NCBI GenBank assembly: GCA_011317545.1
Contig: WUJK01000004.1
Coordinates: 1,488,001-1,552,000, forward strand
DNA length: 64,000 nt
From: Coniella vitis
Taxonomy: Eukaryota; Ascomycota; Sordariomycetes; Diaporthales; Schizoparmaceae
Direction of reading: 5' to 3'
The position numbers and the translations under genes were made by a program. This document shows, one piece after another, positions 59,266-64,000 of this stretch (position 1 is the stretch's first letter; each line of letters begins with the position of its first letter). The notes under the pieces were generated by a model, which searched no databases, was not told the DNA's origin, and saw only the letters and a program-made list of their open reading frames with translations.

Positions 59266-60045
59266 TCACGAAATCACCCGCTCAACCCAGCCCTTCTCCA
59301 ACCGACGCACCTCTTCCCGGAACCGCTCCACCTCCTGCCAGCAATCCAACGGGCGGCGATCATTGTCACGCAGGCAGCGCACGACCTCGCGGCGGGCTTC
59401 CTCGACGCCATCAGGGACATCCTTGACGAGTCTACGGGACTCGACCTTTTGGCGTAGCTGCTCGACGGACTTGTTGACTGTGTGGCGGGAGAGGTTGTCT
59501 TTGGACTCTGCAGAGGACGGGGCTTCGGATGTGATCTTGTTGAGGAGAGAAGAGAGTTGCGATTCGGATTCTTGCTGGAGCTTGCGGAGCTCCTCGGCGA
59601 CGCGGCGCTGGACTTGGGCTTCGACGAGGGCGTTGCGGGTTGTGTCGTTCTGGGAAGCCGGGGCGGAGGCGAGTGTTAGCTTTGGTTGATGGGTGTGTAA
59701 ATCAACGCCAAAGGTTTAAGGGATTGCCCAGGGAGGAATGAATTGATAGCCGCTAAAAGACCGGGGAAGGGCCTTGAACATACCTCTGTGCTGGATTGCA
59801 GCTGTTCAATAATATCCTGCGACAGGCCGGCGGGCGAGGACCTAAATACAAAAAAAAAAAAAAAAGAGGCACCTTGTTCAGCCTTGTGATCTCTCTTTCT
59901 ATTTTCCCACTTTTTTATCCCGTGCATATCCCGCCACCAGGATAGGCGGAGCAAGTTAGAAAAGAATAACGGAGGAAGCAACACACCCGTTCCAGACGTG
60001 CGTAGGCGCAGAGGGGCCCGATGGCTTGGAGGAGTTTGCGCCCAT
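59266..60045 (-). CDS. mic19: MICOS complex subunit Mic19 (Aim13 type; 166 aa, 3 exons)
   Basis: Minus-strand exons are 60045-59987, 59841-59784 and 59649-59266 (167 codons with stop). The start MGANSSKPSGPSAPTHVWNG carries an N-myristoylation signal (M-G-x3-S-K), a trait of this family. A short linker with SQDIIEQLQSSTE leads to a long coiled coil (EAQVQRRVAEELRKLQQESE onward). The C-terminus holds two cysteines, C131 and C142, in REVVRCLRDNDRRPLDCWQE, near the place of the CHCH-like disulfide of yeast Mic19. Here the spacing is C-x10-C. The protein should reach the intermembrane space and link Mic60 to Mic10 at crista junctions. Both introns (145 and 134 nt) are typical, and the second intron-exon border follows an A-rich run (T-rich in sense). 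Confidence 0.9.
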
Positions 60046-63000
60046 TTTCGTATCCGAGTATCTGCCTGTTGTCGTTGCCAAGAAGATAATTGGTTATATG
60101 GGCCCTGGGCGGCGAGCTGGCTGATCAATTGACTACAGCGAAGCAGTACGATGCGCTAGCGAAGGTGTTGGGGCGAGGGTTTTGGTCAACGACGGTGCGT
60201 GGTGGTGGTGATGATGCTGAGGCGGGTCGTCGTCTTGACAATTCCGAAAACGCGGCGCCGCGGCGGCTTGGTCCGGAAAGCTGGGCAGAGTCGTTCTGGG
60301 TACGTACCAAGCAAGCAAGTAACTTGCCGCATTGGCCAAAATCGCGCGTTATCGCTATCAGTCAGATCAAGCTTCCTCTACAGACTACTATAGCCGGCCG
60401 GGGGCTTGCACCAGGGAAAATGACGTGCGGTTCTATCTGCTTTTGACGGACTGGAGAAAGCTAGCACCAGCTGGCTGCGGTCCGGCGTGCCCCAGGCTGC
60501 CAGGTACCTCGGTACGTGACCGGGGGCTCTGTTAGTTTGCATCAAACGGTCAACAGACTTTCGCCAGGTGAACAACCATAAAACACGTCATTAATAAGAG
60601 ATAGAAGCTAGTGTGTGGAAAAATTATGAATCTCAGTACATGGAGCGTGCTATGGAGTCTGTGTCATTCATCTGTACTACATTCCAGCGTAGGTTGCTGC
60701 ACGAACATCAGCTTGATGGAAGAAGAGACTTGTCGAAGAATACCTGCTTTCCACATGATGTGTGCCTATTGATCGGCTAGATTAGGAACAGCGAGCATTA
60801 TACATAGTACTTGGGGACTTGTGTTCAAGGTACATCTAGAATTGATGAGGTTTCTAATACGATATCCCATTTCGCTTGCCCATATATTGAATGGTAAAGA
60901 GGAAAATTGTGGTACTTTGGCGCTTATACATACGTATTTCGAGCAAGCCGGGAAGGAAAGCCGTCAACGGAAAAAGCAAAGTACCTATGCAGTTGAATTA
61001 TCTATAAATACTATGTATACATAATACATACATATATAGACTGGTGGTATTCCTATTCGAGGAACTAATCTCAGAGTTTAGATGACATGGAGAATGTGAA
61101 CAGACTTTTTTCTCCACGTTGGCAACGGCTTGACGATTTGGTCAATCATAGTGTGCTTGCGGTTGTTTCCCCATACGGCCAGCGAATACACTCGGCCGAA
61201 AAGTTGTAATGAGCGGCTCAAAAGAGCAGGTAAACCCGCACCAACCATAGAGAAAACCCGCCTGTAAAGACTCCTGAACCATAGATCCAAATCTAGACCG
61301 GTGGAGGTATCCCGTTGGGCCAATAAACAATTCTAGGGTTCTCCCTTTGGAGGTGGGAACTTTTCATTACCGCCCAGCCACTATGCAATTGTATGTGCAT
61401 TGATTGCTTAGTTATACAGAAATGGAAATGGGAAAATATAGTATGCAGTATAGATGAGATCTGTGGTAAAACTTCAACCTTATTATGTACATGGTCGATC
61501 CCTCTGGCTGCTGTTCCCACTTATCAGCTTTCGAATTTTCGTGTTTTTTTTTTTTGGCGGCATGCATTAATGCTCTTCAGAGAAAGGGGGAGGAAGAAGG
61601 ATCTAGACCTGTCAAAGAATACTCTATCTTCAGGAGAGATCAATGGGATGAAAAGAGAAATTGGCAACATGTTCGCCAAGAAAGAAACGAGAGACCGGTT
61701 GGCGCTCCATGGGCAGGGCATTTGGGAGGCCGTTGCTTTGGGTTAGCGACATGAACGGTGGCGCGCCCTGAACTGGACTTTCCATCAAGGGCAATCTGCA
61801 TTGTGAAACAGTATGTGGAGCTGTCCTTTGAGGATGCAGTGCAGACTCTGCAGGATTGACAAGCAGACTGCGCCCTGTTCAGGTGGGGAGGACCTGGGAG
61901 GAGCATCAACAAGGTTCCGAGACAACGTGGTTCTCGAGATTGGGCGACAAAGTTCGTCGTCATCAACAAAGTACTTACGTGGCTGCGTTGGTGGACTTTG
62001 TTTGTTTGTTTCTTGAGCTTGGATGGGATGTTTGAGAAGCGGGCAGCGACATTATGCAAGGTTGCATGCTGTTTTGAGGCTCTGCAAGCCCGAGTTTGCC
62101 GAACGCGCATGGTGGGCGGCGGACTGCCTCTTTAGGGCGAAGACCGCGGCGGTAGGCCAAGCCTCGATATTTCGCTTGCGTCAGAGAGGCTGCAATCAGG
62201 GGAAGAAGGGGGGGGTGGACAGCCAGCTCGACTTGACGACTGCCCGATAGAGGATGTCGCTTGAGAGTCCTTCATCATTGCCAGATGCGCGCCCGTCTGA
62301 CGGGACTGACGATAGCATCAGAACACCATCGGCGGCAAACAGCTGATGGCGGCGTGGTGGGATTTATGACAGGTTGGATGTGACCATATTGTGTAGTGAT
62401 CGCTGAGCTGACCACTCCTGTCGCGTGGTTCTGGGCCAGGAATCGTCCGTCGCTGAACTTGTCGCGGTCAAAGCATTGGACAGCACGAAGAGACCTCAGT
62501 GTTGGTGACCAGTTCTGGCACGATGAGCCTCGAGACCACGGCCTGATCAAAAATAGGAAGACTCGGCTTGCGGATGCCTCCAAACAGCAGCCAACCAGCT
62601 CGTTTCGGTCTCCCTGGCTGGGCTGCATGAGTAACGATCATCACAAGCCAAAAGAAAAAGAGAAAGGCAAAACAACCTTGCAAGCCTTGGGGGCGAATTT
62701 TGGGCGCGATGCTACTACTATGATAGGCTTGTTAGCCACCAGTGCCACCTGCCAAACCCCTTGAGCTGTGCTGTTTGGGGCCTAGCTCGCCTTCTCCATG
62801 CTGTGGCAGGGGGGCGTGGGCGAATCGCTGCAGGGCGCTGGTACGAGACAGGGGCCTAGATGAAAGATGCACTGAGCCGCCTAGACGCCGCTGGCCGGGG
62901 GGTTGCCGCTGGCTGATTTGCCCTCGTTTGCCCGCTGGCTTGCCCTGCAAAACGGACCGCGACTCAGGGAGAGAGCGACTAGCCTGTCTTGGTTTGCGCA

Positions 63001-64000
63001 GCTGCGTGGCACTGCGTCATGGCCACGGCCTGGATGATAGGCTAGGAGCGCGCCGAGCGTGTTACACGCTGCCGGGTGCCCATCATTCCATTTTCTTGGT
63101 CACGTACTATGTACCCATTCAGTGCTGCAAAGACACGAGACAAAAGTATCATCCAGTGAGCAGTACTATCTATACGAAGGATGACGGCGTCTGCGCAACA
63201 GCTTGAACAGGGGGCGGAGAGGAGGTGGGGTGTCTGAGGGGCTGGGTTAGGGTGTCAGGGCATGCACACTCAAATTGGGACATCTATAGTATGTGCTGTG
63301 TAGCGCCGTAAAAACTCTTACGCGTACCGATGTACAGAATTCCTAGTATAATATGCAATCAAGAAAAGAAGTGCCAAAAGATGGATATATTGGCTACAAA
63401 GGAACAAAAAACAAACAAGCCTTGGGCCGACCACCACAATAGCAAGACCGCGTTTGGTTGTTTGGATATTTGGTTGTTTGGTGTTTGTGCTTTGGTATCC
63501 ATGTACATCGGAAAACGTGCAAACAGGCCTGGCTCAGATCGGGCTCTGCGCCCGCCCCTTGCAAGTTGCTTCCAACGTATCGCGTAGGCAGTGCCTAGGT
63601 AGTACCATGGTACCTCTCTCTCTTCCCTCGGCAGAGACCGAGCCAGAATCTGCCACAGCAAGATCCACTGTCGATCCACCGTGCTTCCTTCCCAGCTGCT
63701 TCCTACAGGGACCCCTGTCCAAGCCGCCTTCCCTCCCTTGGATCCCTGCTGCCGCCGCTGTTGCTGGCTGCTACGCAGTACTTGCTGTTGGCGCCTGTCG
63801 TTATCAATATTAACCTCGACGATCATCGCCGCTTCCCTGCCCTTCCTGTCCCCTAGACTTCTCTCGTCTGGTCGAGTTTCTTTTTGGGGTTTCTATTGCT
63901 CTCTTGGGCGGACATATTCGGCTCTTGGCAGCTCTCTGTGCGTGGCAGATCCATTTGGTGATCTCATTTCCACGTTTTGTTCCATTCACGCTCTCCTCCA
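60046..64000. other. Terminal intergenic region, no gene seen
   Basis: 4 kb with short frames only and ACATAGTA/TACTATGT motifs at 60802, 61009 and 63105. From about 63.6 kb the sequence is C/T-rich with CTCTC and TTCCC blocks, like the leader or promoter of a plus-strand gene that would start beyond the window. A 12-bp palindrome GTACCATGGTAC lies at about 63601. Confidence 0.5.

Overview
The window looks like nuclear chromosomal DNA of a filamentous ascomycete (Pezizomycotina, probably Sordariomycetes; the class is inference). Genes are on both strands and are broken by short introns with GTRNGT-like donors, CTRAC/CTNAC-like branch sites and YAG acceptors. The protein set is eukaryotic and fungal: DHHC palmitoyltransferase Erf2, importin beta, TYW3, Rav2/Rogdi, Pop7, Atp18, the fungal form of Mic19, and a cAMP-receptor-like GPCR. 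Splice sites were chosen by eye so that reading frame and family motifs stay intact. No transcript was available. All coding lengths sum to whole codons.

Layout. 0-16 kb is sparse: a small Cys/His/Ser-rich gene (446-948, minus), a four-helix MARVEL-like membrane protein (4835-5299), an unrecognised disordered 445-aa protein (11660-13922) and a second Ser/His-rich CxxC protein (15062-15904, minus). After 4.5 kb without a gene, 20.4-34.2 kb is compact. It holds the GPCR, an isochorismatase-fold hydrolase, Pop7, Rav2, a NIPSNAP protein, Atp18, mitoribosomal protein bS16m, NAD(P)H-hydrate epimerase and a 64-aa eight-cysteine protein. 34.2-43.2 kb shows no convincing gene. From 43.2 kb onward come a 312-aa unknown protein, a 130-aa mitochondrial single-helix protein, Erf2, importin beta-1, TYW3 and Mic19. 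The last 4 kb shows no gene and may end in the leader of a gene outside the window.

How the genes relate. There is no metabolic cluster. Most genes are housekeeping, and six are probably mitochondrial (NIPSNAP, Atp18, bS16m, hydrate epimerase, the 130-aa protein and Mic19). Several lie as divergent pairs (Pop7/Rav2, NIPSNAP/Atp18, bS16m/epimerase) or close convergent pairs. The less usual content is three small Cys-rich unknown proteins, an intergenic motif ACATAGTA/TACTATGT seen 23 times and never in a coding exon, and microsatellites that have grown inside introns and in-frame histidine runs. No transposon, CRISPR array, rRNA or convincing tRNA was seen.
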